Shown in pieces: positions 25,735 to 38,253 of a stretch of DNA of 64,000 bases. How positions within the stretch are numbered: position 1 is the stretch's first letter; each line of letters opens with the position of its first letter. The notes beneath the pieces were generated by a model. The model saw only the letters and a program-made list of their open reading frames with translations. It had not been told where the DNA came from and made no database searches. The DNA lies in contig OY848919.1 of the NCBI GenBank assembly GCA_963693285.1, positions 5,610,136 to 5,674,135 on the forward strand, in the 5' to 3' direction. The translations under genes were made by a program, and so were the position numbers. This DNA is from Xestospongia muta (Eukaryota; Porifera; Demospongiae; Haplosclerida; Petrosiidae).

Positions 25735-26404
25735 TTAAGGAACAAATCACTAAACTGATCTATATCGAGCCATATTACTATTAATCATTGATGTTTTGGA
25801 TTTATACAATTGTCCATTACAGCTTGATAATATCAGTTATTGATGGACAGGATTGTTTTCATAACATTAATTTCTGTTCACTTTCAATTTTCTTTTTGTT
25901 TATTGTAGCTTTTGTAATGTAGAGTAGTCATATAGGGTGTGTATAGTTATATGTGGTTATTAAAAGATCCAAATAAATTTACTTACTCATTTTAATTTTT
26001 ATTAGTTATCTACATCACAACCAATTTTCTTTATCACAAGTCCTATACCAATGAACTTTCTGAATTATTTGCTGCTATTTACTAATCTGAACTGCAGGTA
26101 TATATTGTTGTGGAGAACTGTATCATAGGAGAGTAACATTGACTACTCATCCATCCAGTAAATAATTTGAATATAAACATCAACTCATTTTATTCTTAAC
26201 TCACTAACATACCAATGAAATCATTTTGTCAACAATGTTTTCCTTCGATGATTTACCCAAAATGTTTAATTCTAATAATGACCAGTTTTGAGTTATTTAT
26301 TGTTTATTTTCATAATCATTTCTATAAAACACTAACGAGTACATATAGAGTAGATAGAAAACAGACAATCTGCGGAAACGATTGAAGCTTAAAGCTACAT
26401 TGTC
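25735..26404 (+). promoter_or_regulatory. Upstream block and TATA-like element of the intact type-1 gene
   Basis: The distal part (25735-26130) is the block shared with 12091, 38640 and 59797. The proximal part carries CACTAACGAGTACATATAGAG, with the TATA-like run CATATAG at 26342-26348, about 60 bases before the ATG. The element here is weaker than TATAAATA or TATATATAA in sister copies. Bases 25276-25735 contain AT-rich palindromic sequence and a partial tandem echo, with no gene. Confidence 0.5.
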
Positions 26405-29400
26405 ATGTTACAGATAGTCTTTTATATTTTGCCACTTCTCTTTTCTTGCTTACTACCATGTAGTGGTAAGAGTAATCATATCTTTCTAGTTAATTCGTCC
26501 TCTGATTTAGAGCAGTACCTGTGTAACACAACATGGTCCTCTCAATACCTTGTGTTCTTGTTAAAAAGTTCCGTCAACTTCATCATTTCACCTGGTGAAT
26601 TCTGTCAAGTGGCAACTCAACAAAGAAGCATAATTGAAATACGCAGTGATTCTTCCACAGAATCTGCAAATATAGCATGTGTTCATAATGACACCTGGCA
26701 GACATTTTCGCAGCCAAGACGAGGTCTAGTTTTCTTCAACTCTCAAGTGACTCTTAAACATTTGGTGATTAAGAATTGTGGTACATATCTCACTACTATA
26801 CAAGATACTGCAATCACTGACTACCTCAATGGTTCATCTCTGTATTACACTTCATCTCATGCTGCTGCCTTAGTCTTTGTTCATTGTCAGGTTAATATAA
26901 CTCAAGTTAACGTCTATTCCTCATATGGGTTTGCTATGATTGGTATAAATTTATATAACTCTACTATTGATAATGTTGTTATGTCTTATTCATCATATAG
27001 TCTTGAAATTTATCAAACTAACAATCAGAGCATTGGAAGTGGCTTTCTTCTTCATTATATGGATATTGACAATGCTTTTGAACAGGGTGAACAGGTATCT
27101 GATATAAGTATCAGTGATGCCACTTTCTCATATAACTATGATTACAACACTCATTCTTGCATTACTGATACCTACTATAACAAACATTCATCATCTTCTG
27201 GTGGTTCCTATCCTATAGTAAATGCAGCTGGACTAACAATACTTTACACACAACAGAATACTAGTGGTCAGGTGTCAGTTTATATAACTGAGTCACATTT
27301 TGTTCATAATAGAGGTAGTTTTGCAGGTGGTATATTCATTTTACAATATCACACTATTGCTGTCACTAACACAACAATTACTAATTCAGTATTCAGTCGT
27401 AACATTAACTATCGGCACTGTCATGGAGCAGCTGTTGTGTTCAATTGGTATTCATTACCTAAATCTAATTATGAAAGAAGATTAACACCACTTTATTTTT
27501 ATAACACATCATTTATAAAACACGAAGGCATTGATAACAGACCAATAAACAATTTGGACTATGGAGCTGTCTATATTGGTATTGTCAATCCTAGACTTGC
27601 TCGTCTAAATATCTTTTTTACTAGATGTACATTTTTAGAAAATTATGTTGCAAATACAGGAGCTTGTCTATATGCCACAGTCTATCAGTTTGATGACAAT
27701 ACAGGCAATGTCTCGATTACATTGGACAGTACTATTGCAACAAACAATTCTCAATATACTGGAATACCATTTGTATCATCAGCAGGTATTTTTTATTTCC
27801 AAAGAATTGCTAAAGTTAACATCACTGGGACATCTATCTTCAGTAACAATTATGGATCAGTTATAAGTTCTAGAGGCTCAAATGTCTATCTATCTGGTAA
27901 TTTAACTTTTAATAATAATCACGCCACAAATGGTCCTGCAATTTTTCTCGTAGGCAACTGTCAATTACATTTTATGAGCGAAGTTATAGCCAAGTTTACT
28001 AATAATTGGGCTGAGTTAATGGGAGGAGCTATATATGCTAGAGGTGATGAAAAGTGCGCCATACAAATTGACTCAAATGTTGAACAAGTAATGTTCTCAG
28101 ACAATGAAGCAGAAAAAGCTGGAATATCAATATATGCTGAGCCTATATTCTCATGTTATATCAACAACTCAGACTTTCTTAAATCTCCTCATGAAATAAT
28201 GGCATATTATTATCAACACTTCAATTTTATCAAAACGAAATCAAATTCTTCTTTGCTTCAGATTTCAACTATTCCACAAAGACTTACAGAAGGTGCTCAT
28301 ATACAACCACCTCTACAAATTTTCCCAGGACAGGGAATTTATTACTGTATTTCGGCTATTGATGCTCTTGGTAGAAAAGTTTATTCTACTATAACAATTG
28401 ATATTGTTAGAAATTATTTTCAGCATAATATTCCTAAAACAACCAAAGTCTGGTTGTCTTTTGATTATCAAGAACAACTGATACAAGAAGGCAAAAATTG
28501 CACAAACATTAGTGTGACTGTTCATATAAATGATCAATCCAATATTATAGATGGAAAGATTGTATTCTCTCTATACACTCAACCAGATGTTCTACCAAAA
28601 ATGGTTAAAATATATCCGTGTCCGCTGGGATTTGATTTGAATAAGATAGGAGTCTGTGAACTTTCATCTTCATTTGATAACTTGAGGAAACATCAACAAC
28701 TTACAGTCCCTATTATTGGTAATGTGAGTAGTCAAACAATAACAAGACTTTTCACATTTCTCACTTGGGCAGGAACAATAGAATATAAGAACAAAACAAA
28801 GACAGAGTTTGGTGTATCTTTAGCTTGTCCAATTGGATATTGTAATAGCAATCAGACACTACCTTATTTCTACAGTGGTGACTTATCATCTAATCAAAGC
28901 TTTAAATTGTCAGATGGTATCACAGACTATCATCCACCATTGTGTTTATATCAACGTGAAGGAACATTATGTGGTAGATGTAGTGAGGGATTAAGTGTGG
29001 TATTTGGGTCTACAGAATGTCAGCATTGTAGCAATACTTGGATAACATCAATAAGTATTTATCTAGTCACTGGCCCACTTCTTATTTACCTGTTATATGC
29101 TCTTAAACTTACATTAACAAGTGGTACACTGAATGGAATTATTTTCTATGCTCAGGCTGCTAGTTGTGGTCTGCTTGACCTACTAAAATATCACTACTTT
29201 AAATCTTCACTTGATCGATTGTCAAGATTTTCTATATTTATTATCCATGTTTTGAATCTTGAGACAGGCCTTCCTAGATGTTTTTACAATGGAATGTCAG
29301 AGTTATGGAAAACTAGCCTACAATTTGTGTTTCCACTTTATCTTCTGACAATAGTCATTGTCCTGATTATCCTCAGTCGTTTTTCAACAAGGTTTTCCAA

Positions 29401-30259
29401 TAGAATAGCTCATTCCTCAGTTCAAGTACTGGCTACTGTTGTACACCTCTCTGTCTCAAAACTACTCCTTCAATTGATTAATGTAATGACATATTCTGAG
29501 GTTTACACATCCAATGATATACATTATGTTTGGTATTTAGATGGTACTGTCAAATATGGAGGATACTCCCATCGTATACTAATGATAGTGACTCTGATAA
29601 TAGTTCTTGGTCTATTGTTACCATATATACTTCTACTTCTCTTCGCTAAACCACTTAGACCACTAGCATGTACCAATAAATACTTACGACCTCTTCTAGA
29701 AGCTATCCATGCTCCTTATAAAGAAGGTAAACAATATTGGTTTACATTACGTCTTCTGTTGCTATGTGCTTTGTATGGTGTATATGCCAAATATAGAGCT
29801 ACTGATCTTTATTCTCTCTTTTTTGCAACAAATCTAATGTTGGTAATTTTTCTTGTCTTTCAAACATATATCAAACCATTTAGAAGTAAATTTATCAATC
29901 TTCTTGATAGTGGTTTGGTGATGAATATAACACTTATTTACCTCACTTATTGGTATTTTTTTCAGAAGAAGGATCAATTAATGATAAAAGTAATCACTTT
30001 TTCTTCTGTGTTTGTGACATTTATGACATTAGTGATGGTCATTGTATATCATGTACTCTGGGTTTGCAGAAAGCTTAGCATTGTAAAAAGATGGTTTAAA
30101 AACAAATGTGAGAAATTTCATCTGTGGTACATGAAAGTCTCATCATTATTTACTCATAAAACAACTAACAGACAACCACTATTTACAGAAGCCACTGGCT
30201 CATTTTATGGTTCATGCTCAGAGTTTAGAGAGCCCGTTCTAGGTCACAACAATGATTGA
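26405..30259 (+). CDS. Intact type-1 beta-helix/multi-TM receptor-like protein, 1284 aa, single exon
   Basis: Predicted type-I-start, multi-pass surface protein; function unknown. Residues 1-22 form a signal peptide (MLQIVFYILPLLFSCLLPCSG). Residues about 25-650 are rich in N-x-S/T sites and in beta-helix-like turns such as FTNNWAELMGGAIYARG (near 530-545), recalling the GGA(I/L) and FxxN repeats of polymorphic membrane proteins. A Cys-rich module (about 735-880) includes CPLGF, CPIGYCN, TLCGRCSEG and STECQHC. Hydrophobic segments are near 880-902, 932-950, 970-993, 1005-1027, 1056-1084, 1111-1129, 1137-1157, 1164-1185 and 1195-1220. Between them lie the conserved TLNGIIFYAQ, CFYNGM, VWYLDGTVKYGG and LLEAIHAPYK loops. 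A basic tail ends SCSEFREPVLG. The start is fixed by the shared TTGTC-ATG context. No intron is evident. The membrane core resembles uncharacterised sponge and cnidarian families; ligand binding or adhesion is inferred only. Confidence 0.92.
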   Translation: MLQIVFYILPLLFSCLLPCSGKSNHIFLVNSSSDLEQYLCNTTWSSQYLVFLLKSSVNFIISPGEFCQVATQQRSIIEIRSDSSTESANIACVHNDTWQTFSQPRRGLVFFNSQVTLKHLVIKNCGTYLTTIQDTAITDYLNGSSLYYTSSHAAALVFVHCQVNITQVNVYSSYGFAMIGINLYNSTIDNVVMSYSSYSLEIYQTNNQSIGSGFLLHYMDIDNAFEQGEQVSDISISDATFSYNYDYNTHSCITDTYYNKHSSSSGGSYPIVNAAGLTILYTQQNTSGQVSVYITESHFVHNRGSFAGGIFILQYHTIAVTNTTITNSVFSRNINYRHCHGAAVVFNWYSLPKSNYERRLTPLYFYNTSFIKHEGIDNRPINNLDYGAVYIGIVNPRLARLNIFFTRCTFLENYVANTGACLYATVYQFDDNTGNVSITLDSTIATNNSQYTGIPFVSSAGIFYFQRIAKVNITGTSIFSNNYGSVISSRGSNVYLSGNLTFNNNHATNGPAIFLVGNCQLHFMSEVIAKFTNNWAELMGGAIYARGDEKCAIQIDSNVEQVMFSDNEAEKAGISIYAEPIFSCYINNSDFLKSPHEIMAYYYQHFNFIKTKSNSSLLQISTIPQRLTEGAHIQPPLQIFPGQGIYYCISAIDALGRKVYSTITIDIVRNYFQHNIPKTTKVWLSFDYQEQLIQEGKNCTNISVTVHINDQSNIIDGKIVFSLYTQPDVLPKMVKIYPCPLGFDLNKIGVCELSSSFDNLRKHQQLTVPIIGNVSSQTITRLFTFLTWAGTIEYKNKTKTEFGVSLACPIGYCNSNQTLPYFYSGDLSSNQSFKLSDGITDYHPPLCLYQREGTLCGRCSEGLSVVFGSTECQHCSNTWITSISIYLVTGPLLIYLLYALKLTLTSGTLNGIIFYAQAASCGLLDLLKYHYFKSSLDRLSRFSIFIIHVLNLETGLPRCFYNGMSELWKTSLQFVFPLYLLTIVIVLIILSRFSTRFSNRIAHSSVQVLATVVHLSVSKLLLQLINVMTYSEVYTSNDIHYVWYLDGTVKYGGYSHRILMIVTLIIVLGLLLPYILLLLFAKPLRPLACTNKYLRPLLEAIHAPYKEGKQYWFTLRLLLLCALYGVYAKYRATDLYSLFFATNLMLVIFLVFQTYIKPFRSKFINLLDSGLVMNITLIYLTYWYFFQKKDQLMIKVITFSSVFVTFMTLVMVIVYHVLWVCRKLSIVKRWFKNKCEKFHLWYMKVSSLFTHKTTNRQPLFTEATGSFYGSCSEFREPVLGHNND

Positions 30260-30880
30260 CCAAACAACTTTTTAATGTGTATATAATTAACAATTTGCTT
30301 TTGTGTGTATATGTGTGTGTATATCTATGTGAGTAATGTATATATGTATACATCGGTTGATTTTGTATGTATTATATAATTATATACAATCAGTCATAAT
30401 TGTTACATAAATACAAATAGGAAAGGAAATTACACTTTAAATAACAACAGTCTGGCGTAACTAATAAAAGATTCTCTATTAAAATATTTATGCAATGATA
30501 TGGCATTATGTTGTATATGTAATCAATGTCTTATTGCAATCCACAATGATAACATAATCATATGTGATTGAAATAACTTCCAATAGTTAGTTCTGACGAT
30601 TGCAATTATAGAATAAACTAGTCTTATACTTTAAAGAATATGTTACATCTGATTATTTGTATGCTATGTTATGAACTGTTATTTTTTATTGAGAATGCAT
30701 TAGCTCATGTGGTGACAGAATAGTCTCACTTGTACAATGTTGTTAATTGAATTAATCCATATTCCTAAATTAATTATATATGACAAATATAGACTCCAGT
30801 TCTATTAGATTTATAAACTCCAAATAAATTTCATTCCAATTCTTTTTTCTCTTCCTGCTCAGTTTGCTACATTTTAATCC
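30260..30880 (+). repeat. Conserved 3' flank of type-1 copies
   Basis: Matches 3793-4360 and 16760-17360 in order and content, somewhat shortened. The continuation (30830-31250) matches 17361-17900, including GCTGACTTTAATCATGGCAA. Confidence 0.65.
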
Positions 30881-31299
30881 TTTACCTCTTTAATTACAAG
30901 GTTTGGCTGTGGAACATCAAGCTGACTTTAATCATGGCAACTCTCTCTTTAACTCTATTTATTGGGAAGGTATACTTCTCTTGTCCAACTGTAATGCTTC
31001 ATGACTCATTTTCAAGGAACATTCCTTTGCATCATGAATCTTATTATTCCCAGTAAAGTTGTCTACTCATCAAGCAACCCTTCTTTTTTATGGATCATTC
31101 ATTCTTATCTTAAACAATTCAAAACCTTCTCTTCACTGTTTTTAAAATAAGTGGTTCTCCTTCTCACTAGGCTAAATATCATTCCTATTGTAATGAAACT
31201 CTTGCTTAAGGTAGACATCTAAGCCTTCTTCTAAAGCAGATGATCTAAACCAATAGTAATCTATGAATGTGAGTTACATAATTCTTGTTTAAAATGACT

Positions 31300-31560
31300 T
31301 AATTACTACAGTGTTGTGAAACATAATTCACTGTGTTTATATTATTGTGTAGGTCCATTGCATGGTAATTGCAGAAAAGAAAGAAAACTAATACTTAATT
31401 TTCCTTTTGGTTTTAAAGAATGGAAAATGTAGTAATTAGTGGTTGTGAACACTAATTCTGTATGCAGTATCTGGGTCCCTTCCTCATTTACCTATTCATT
31501 GTTCTCAAACTCACATTATACATTCAATAATATTATATTCTATTAATTCTGGCATCACAG
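31300..31560 (+). pseudogene. Type-2 family fragment, Cys-rich to first TM
   Basis: DNA resembling CETHDSLCLHH, VGPLCG, then the LYAVAGPLLIYLLFALRLTL segment of type 2 can be followed with several indels and substitutions. It ends in sequence like the GTFNGIIFY region. It is highly decayed. A further, shorter echo of the same segment lies at about 35640-35740. Confidence 0.55.
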
Positions 31561-33550
31561 ATCTATTATCATTAAAGGTTTATTAAGATTAATACTAAAA
31601 CTTTTGGCTTATTTTTATGCCTACATTGAATCTGATTCTTGGTTTTCTATTATACCTACTTATTATGTGCTTAAGTATCACTGGATATTCAGTGTTACTT
31701 TAAATGAGACAGTCATCAGACACTTCCATTTCATATAAGGGAGGAGCTAGCTGGACGAGACTAATTATGGAGTATATCTTCATTGTTTTGTTATAATGTG
31801 ACAGCACCAGCATTATCAAACGATCTTGTAATATAATGATATTATTATAACAATGACTCTTACATATATACTGTATCAACAGTTCTTATGAATCCTTTGT
31901 CATTGTGCGTAGTAGTTGAAAGCATTGTTTAAGTGCTGTATGTGACATGCTGCAGGAGAGGTGTGGTCAAGATGTTCGTAAAGCACAAATTCAAGCTGAG
32001 ATATGAGCATTGGGACCAGACCCAGAGTTCAATATAGTCTGTATATTACAAGAACAGAATAATACTTTAAATGATTAATAGTATTACTTTGTCTAATCAA
32101 AGATACCTAACAAAGCTACAGAGAGTTTGAAAGTTATTTGTGATGTTTAAATCCACTAGACCACAACAGTACAGTCACTTAAATGATCACATCTATTGTG
32201 TCTTGTATCTCATATAGTACAATTGTACCTGTATAGGATATACAGTACTATTAGTGCTTACACCCACTCAATATGTTATAAATTTTATATACATATGATT
32301 CTTTTTCTCTTTCTACAAATGATACAAAGTGTCTTACAATATGTATAGATTGTTCTACACTGAACTTTTTCTCAAGATATACATCCATACTACATCATAA
32401 TGTGTGTTATTAACATCATCAACTCAATGATTTGAAACTAAATTTATTCAGACAATGAGTGTACAGTTGGATAGAAACAGTTACTATAGTACTGGTCCAT
32501 TGCATATAAACACTTATACTATTGAACTTAATATACATAATTATAAGTGATGTTAATACGTCCAGTTATTATTTTATTTTTTATTAACTTTTCATTAACT
32601 ATATTTGTCACCAATTTAATTATCATGTAATGTAGATTTTAAATCATTAAATACTAACATGTTTAACTTAAAAGAGCACAGCTTACTGAGTTCTGTCTGA
32701 CATATAATGATTTGTTTTCTGATCATGTCATAAATTCAGTGAGTGTCATGAACGTCATGTGAGTAGTGGTCCATCTGTGTTCTCTCGTGCCAAGTTATTT
32801 ACAATCCACAGTGATGAAATGACCAGTCATATACCAATCAATATGTCACTACCAATAATATGATTCACAGTGTTATCACTTCTATGTTTTCTCAATGTTA
32901 AGATTATCTACATTGTAATTGTGTTTAAGAAAGCTAGAGCACTTAGTAATTGAGTTAACTAAATAATTCTAGTTCCCAATTTTTGGAATGTTTACTCCAT
33001 TACTTTATAAGAAATAATCTATTAATAAATTGTCACACATTTGATTCCCTGTAATTTAACTAATAGGTCTACTACAATAACATAACTTAATGTACAAATA
33101 ACTATTGTGACTAATTTAAATTTCAGTTTTAATTAGACATGCAGTTCTGTCATCTTAAACTGCCATTTTCACATAGGAGGGAAACTTAGTTTTTCAATCA
33201 GAATATGATTCTTTTTTTCATGTATGCCATAGTTAGGAGCAGAAACTGCTATAATCCATAGCCTGTCGTAATATTTTGTAATTATTTTCATTTGCTCAAA
33301 TCCAGTAGTATAAAAATCTTTTCTTGAAATGAGGACATAACACGGAGGATGAGGTTCTTTTAAATCTTTACCTTTTGCATATTGGTTGAAATTTATTAAA
33401 ATTTTTGTACAATCTAAGGTAATCATATAAAGCTAGCCACTGAAGTAAGGGCTAGCTATGTGAGGAAATCTGGGACTCTACACAATACCCTCTCTACCAA
33501 CTAAACACACTGAAAATATTAAGTCTAGCTACTACTAATTAATTATACTA
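31561..33550. other. Long intergenic stretch, no gene supported
   Basis: Nearly 2 kb of AT-rich sequence with no recognisable family domain. One minus-strand open frame (33169-33426, 85 codons) has fairly protein-like composition but no motif I recognise and no supporting splice or promoter signals. Confidence 0.4.
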
Positions 33551-33569
33551 ATTTTATTTTTAATAGAAC

Positions 33570-35218
33570 TGTCAATTCAAAATATGGTCCCCCTATACTC
33601 TCATGTTATATCAACAATGCAAATTATATCGAGTCTCATATCAAAACAATAACACATTTTAAGCAGCACTTCAATTATATTAATAACAAATCATATACTA
33701 ATTTGTATCAATTTTCAACTCTGTCACTAAGTCTTAAAGAAGTCACAGAAACATAAAATTATAGTGCATCTGTTAATACAAATGGCCAAGTTAACATTGT
33801 TGAAATTTTTATTCTCAACCATATATTTTGTCAAAGAGTGTCCATATACTTTTGTGTTTGATTTAAATAACATCAAAGGAGTATGTAAACTTTCATCTTC
33901 ATTTAATAACTGTATTAGAAAACATGACACATTCAGTCAACCAATATAAATAATCAGATTATCACAAGATAAGTAACAACAACATTTGGTGAAGAAATAA
34001 CTAAATATCAAAACAAACCAAAAGAAGAATTTGTATATTAATAAGTTTTACTGTTGTATTCTGTAACAATGGTAAGACGTTGGCCTATTTCTATACTTGT
34101 CACATATTGTCAAATGAAAGTTTTAAAAGTTTCAGATGGTATCGCTATCATCAAATATTGTGTTTATATTAATGTGAAGGAACAATATGAGGTAAATATA
34201 GCTAGGGGAATAAGTGTGATATTTGGGTCTACAGAATGTCATCACTATAGTAATTCAACGATAGCAACCATTAGTATATATCTAGTTGCTGGTCCTCTTA
34301 TTATATCTGTTACTTGCTCTTAGACTACATTAACAAGTGGTATTGAGCAATTGTCAATGTGGTCGTTTTTATACTTACTTTTCTCTATGTTTATTTAATA
34401 GGATGACAGACTTAATGAAAAGTGATCTCAGGTTTGCTTTACCACTATTCTACCAAGACAATAGCTCACTCCTCTACTAGTAACTGTTGTAAACTTTTCT
34501 TTTTTAAACCTACTTACTCAATAAATTAATGTATTGACTTATGCTGAGGTCTACACATCCAATGATGTACATCATTTTTTGTTCTTTGATAATAACATCA
34601 TATGAGGAGGACACTCCCATCGTATATTAATAATAGTGATTGTGATAGTAGTCCTTGGTTTAGTGTTACTGTTATATGTACTCCTACTTCTCTTTGCTAA
34701 AGCACTCAGACCACTAGCATGTACCAGCAAGTCTTAGGATAATTTCTAGAAAGTATCCATGGTCCTAAATAAGGAAGGTAAACAATATTGTTTTACATCG
34801 CGTCTTCTGTTACTATATGCTATGTATGACATATCTTCAAGATATGAAGGTATACTAGCTTATATATAATATACATTATAATAAGTCCAATATTGGTGGT
34901 ATTTTTTGTCCTTCAATTCTATCTCAAGCCATCTAAATATTCACAATTGTTGATTAAGAATGACATTTCTCTATCTTATCAATTGATATTTGCTCTTGAA
35001 GACAGATCAGGAATTATAAAGCTTATTTTTCATCTGTTTCCTGACGTTTGTGAAATTTTAATTGTCTTAGTAAATCACGTCATCACAGTTAAAGGAATAA
35101 TGAACACCTTTAAGGAATGTATTCAATACAAATATGAGAAGTTCATCTTTGACGAATAAGCATGTCATCTTCAAACACTTATAACCAACAATTCACTACT
35201 TCCTAGGTCACGGTGATT
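33570..35218 (+). pseudogene. Divergent receptor copy F, heavily decayed
   Basis: Order of surviving pieces: SCYINNANYIESH (ectodomain end), a CPYTFVFDLN...GVCKLSSSFNN Cys-rich start, ISVIFGSTECHHYSN and ATISIYLVAGPLII. These are followed by fragments of the middle segments (MTYAEVYTSNDVHH, GHSHRILI, LLLFAKALRPLACTS), then VVFFVLQFYLKP and a short tail ending LGHGD-stop at 35218. Stops and indels occur throughout. It is closer to type 1 than to type 2. The middle part is duplicated at 37198-37800. Confidence 0.75.
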
Positions 35219-36327
35219 GGAAGAACAAACATAGCTTATCTCTGTGTCTTATTTTATACATGATAAAATGTCACACAATGTCATTGTGATGTATATGCAG
35301 TATACTAGTGAGTTACACAAACATTACAATATATATTCTAATGTTATATATGTAATATATAATATAGGTGAATTATATGCTTAAAATATTGTCAATCTTA
35401 CTGTAAATAAACATTGAATTTATTTTCAATGTTTCTGCAGAGGACATAAATTTGTGTTATTTACTGAGCACAATTATGAATGCATCTAGATAAGCAGACA
35501 TTTTAAACATTAGTGTTAGTATTATAGGTGTGCCTTACTTTATTAGTTATCATTATTTGGTCTTAGGTAATGTATGAACATCCAATTATTTGGTGATTTA
35601 AATCTTACATACTTTATCATAAATATGAAATATATAGAGTTTAGATAGACACTAGTCCTCTATACAGTAGGTGGTCCCCTCCTCATTACCTGATGTATGT
35701 TCTCAGATTCATAATGTTAATACATACTACAAAACTAAATTATTTTAAAATATACAATATATATGTATACATATACATACACAATACATATATTATTATA
35801 CAAAAGTTTCCCTAAGTCATCAGATTTCAACCCTCAACGCTAATTCCCACTGTAAAGTATATATCTTTATTCACTTACCACATAATAGAGATCAATGCAT
35901 AGAGTAATAAATTACTAATGCAGCATTTGTTGATGACCTAAATGGATTTGTATGAGTGTTATATATATATAATATGGTTTAAATTTGTTAACTCTATTCT
36001 AGTGACAAATCTCTACATTTCCAGCCATACTATAATCATTCAATGATGTTTTACATATTGACAGATCATGATACATGTAATTACTAACGATATAATGTTT
36101 ATACATCTTCAGTTAGAGCAGTCATGTGACATTGTTTTGTTAGTGGACATGTGCATCATTTATACCTATTACAAAGTAGTTTTAAAGATATATACATAAT
36201 CAACATCACTCATGATATCATTCTTAGTTTATAAACCCACTTTATACCATTTAAGATTACATTAATGAAAATTAAACATTGTCGTAAGCCACTAATTAGA
36301 ACAATCATACTATGGGATATTATTTTG
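35219..36327. repeat. Flank of copy F, later part shared with 18985-19378
   Basis: 35219-35640 and 35740-35990 show no gene. 35640-35740 is a short type-2 TM1 echo. 36000-36327 is the duplicate of 18985-19378. The shared sequence breaks at 36328, where a mobile element begins. Confidence 0.55.
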
Positions 36328-37189
36328 GCTAAGCGAGGGTACTGTAGTCTGTCAGTGTGTGTCTGTGTGTGTGTGTGTGTGTCTGCACTGCATTTTTTTT
36401 GAACTGCTATAACTTGGCAAGCGAAGCGTTAACAGCTACCAACGTTTAGCAACGAATAGAAAAACGTGTGGACTTTACAACAGTAGTATCATGAACATCG
36501 TCAAAGAAAACGAAAGCTTAAATCTTGCAAAAGAATCTTCAGGCTGCAGAGGTCAAGTGCCGTTTTTCGAAAAGTAAAAAACTTAATGTAGAGATTTTGT
36601 AGTATGCTGTAGAGAATCTTAGAGGACTACGGATCAGCAAGACAGAAGGCTATTGGTCGAAGCAATCGTTAGAAAAGTTCTGAAAAGTGTTTTCAAGATT
36701 GGACATGGACTTGGAGCGAAGTAACGCATTCAGGAAACGTCTCAAAGCACTGAAAAAACTGCTACTAATAGATAATATATTAATTTATATTTATACTACG
36801 GGACGTTTCCAAAGAACGGTTCATTTTCATGTTACAATAAATTTTGTATATGAAATATTGAAACATTTTAAAGCGTCATGTAAAGGCTCAGAAAAACATT
36901 CATCACGAATTTAGCACTTAATCTTGCTTGGAAATTGAATGATACTATTACTTACTTAGTTACAGCTTCACAGATATGTCAATCAGAGTACAAAGTACCC
37001 AGTAAATGACAAACCTTTTTTCCTTTTGATTGAGGAGAAATGCTGAGTCATCAAACAACAGTTTGTAATGTGCATCACGTGATCTATCAATAATTTGACC
37101 ACACCTTGTCCAATCTTAAATATACATGTTACAAGCACTCTGCAGTATAGATTTACATTGGGCACCGCAGCGAGGTTAAGTACTTTAGT
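36328..37189. mobile_element. Short mobile-element copy, apparent internal-deletion derivative
   Basis: Left boundary: the paralogous sequence at about 19375 continues past TATTTTG, while here it changes to GCTAAGCGAGGGTACTG. A (GT)n tract lies at about 36353-36384. Bases 36834-37025 match 39812-40010, and 37025-37189 match 43870-44039. The two ends of the long element are thus joined directly at a CCTTTGA microhomology. The right end is GGGCACCGCAGCGAGGTTAAG. No long terminal inverted repeat is evident: both ends carry AGCGAGG in direct orientation. No coding frame is supported. Confidence 0.7.
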
Positions 37190-37197
37190 GCATTTTT

Positions 37198-37800
37198 ATT
37201 ATATCTGTTACTTGCTCTTAGACTACATTAACAAGTGGTATTGAGCAATTGTCAAGGTGGTCATTTTTATACTTATTTTTCTCTGTGTTTATTTAATAGG
37301 ATGACAGACTTAATGAAAAGTATAGTAACTGTTGTACACCTTTCTTTTTTAAACCTACTTATTCAATAAATTAATGTAATGACTTATGCTGAGGTCTACA
37401 CATCCAATGATGTACATCATTTTTTGTTCTTTGATAATAACATCAAATAAGGAGGACACTCCCATCGTATATTGGTAATAGCAACTGATAGTAGTCCTCG
37501 GTTTATTGTTACTGTATGTACTCCTACTTCTCTTTGCTAAAGCACTCAGACCACTGGCATGTGCCAGCAAGTCTTAGGATAATTTCTAGAAAGTATCCAT
37601 GCTCCTAAATAAGGAAGGTAAACAATATTGTTTTACATTGTGTCTTCTGTTACTATGTGCTACGTATGACATATCTTCAAGATATAAAGCTACTAACTTA
37701 TATATAATATACATTATAATAAGTCCAATATTGGTGGTATTTGTTGCGGCTATTGAAAGTGACAAAAACTTAATACTTATTTGTACTCCCAATCTATATC
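37198..37800 (+). pseudogene. Partial duplicate of receptor copy F (membrane region)
   Basis: Nearly the same sequence as 34303-34920: ATATCTGTTACTTGCTCTTA, the GACAGACTTAATGAAAAG segment, MTYAEVYTSNDVHH codons, and LLLFAKALRPLACAS. About 60 bases are deleted after GAAAAGT (37321) compared with 34415-34475. It starts immediately after the mobile element, so the element and this duplication probably share a history. Confidence 0.75.
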
Positions 37801-38253
37801 ACAGCCATTAAGTCTCTATCACAAGTTTAATGTCACTGTGCTCAAGTTATTTTCACCAAATTAATTTTAGTAGTCAGTAATTGCTAATGGTTTTAACCCT
37901 AACTAAATTCTTGAGTCTCAATGTTAACAGGTCTATAGTCTTTCATTGTAACACAAAGATATGCAACAATTATAGATCAATATTCTTACTCAATTAATTA
38001 GAACACTAATAATCAGTTGTCAAGACATTTCAAAAATGTGCTACTACTCACTTGTATTTTTGTTGAATAGTGACATCACTCTTAAAACATCCAATAAATG
38101 AAAGTATGATTATCCTAAGTAGTTGATATAATTTAAATATACTTTCAATATTGTTATTAAGACAAGTCACCAACTATTTTCAATATAGATACTGGATGGT
38201 ATATTGGCAAAAATATCTTGTTAATCTAATTATTCTGCCACAATTCTGAAATA

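Noticed and set aside
33169..33426. Minus-strand 85-codon open frame with protein-like composition
   Set aside because: No recognised motif, no splice or promoter context, and no paralogue in the window. Left unannotated as a gene.
36353..36384. (GT)n tract as a possible regulatory repeat
   Set aside because: A simple microsatellite inside the short mobile element. No evidence of function.
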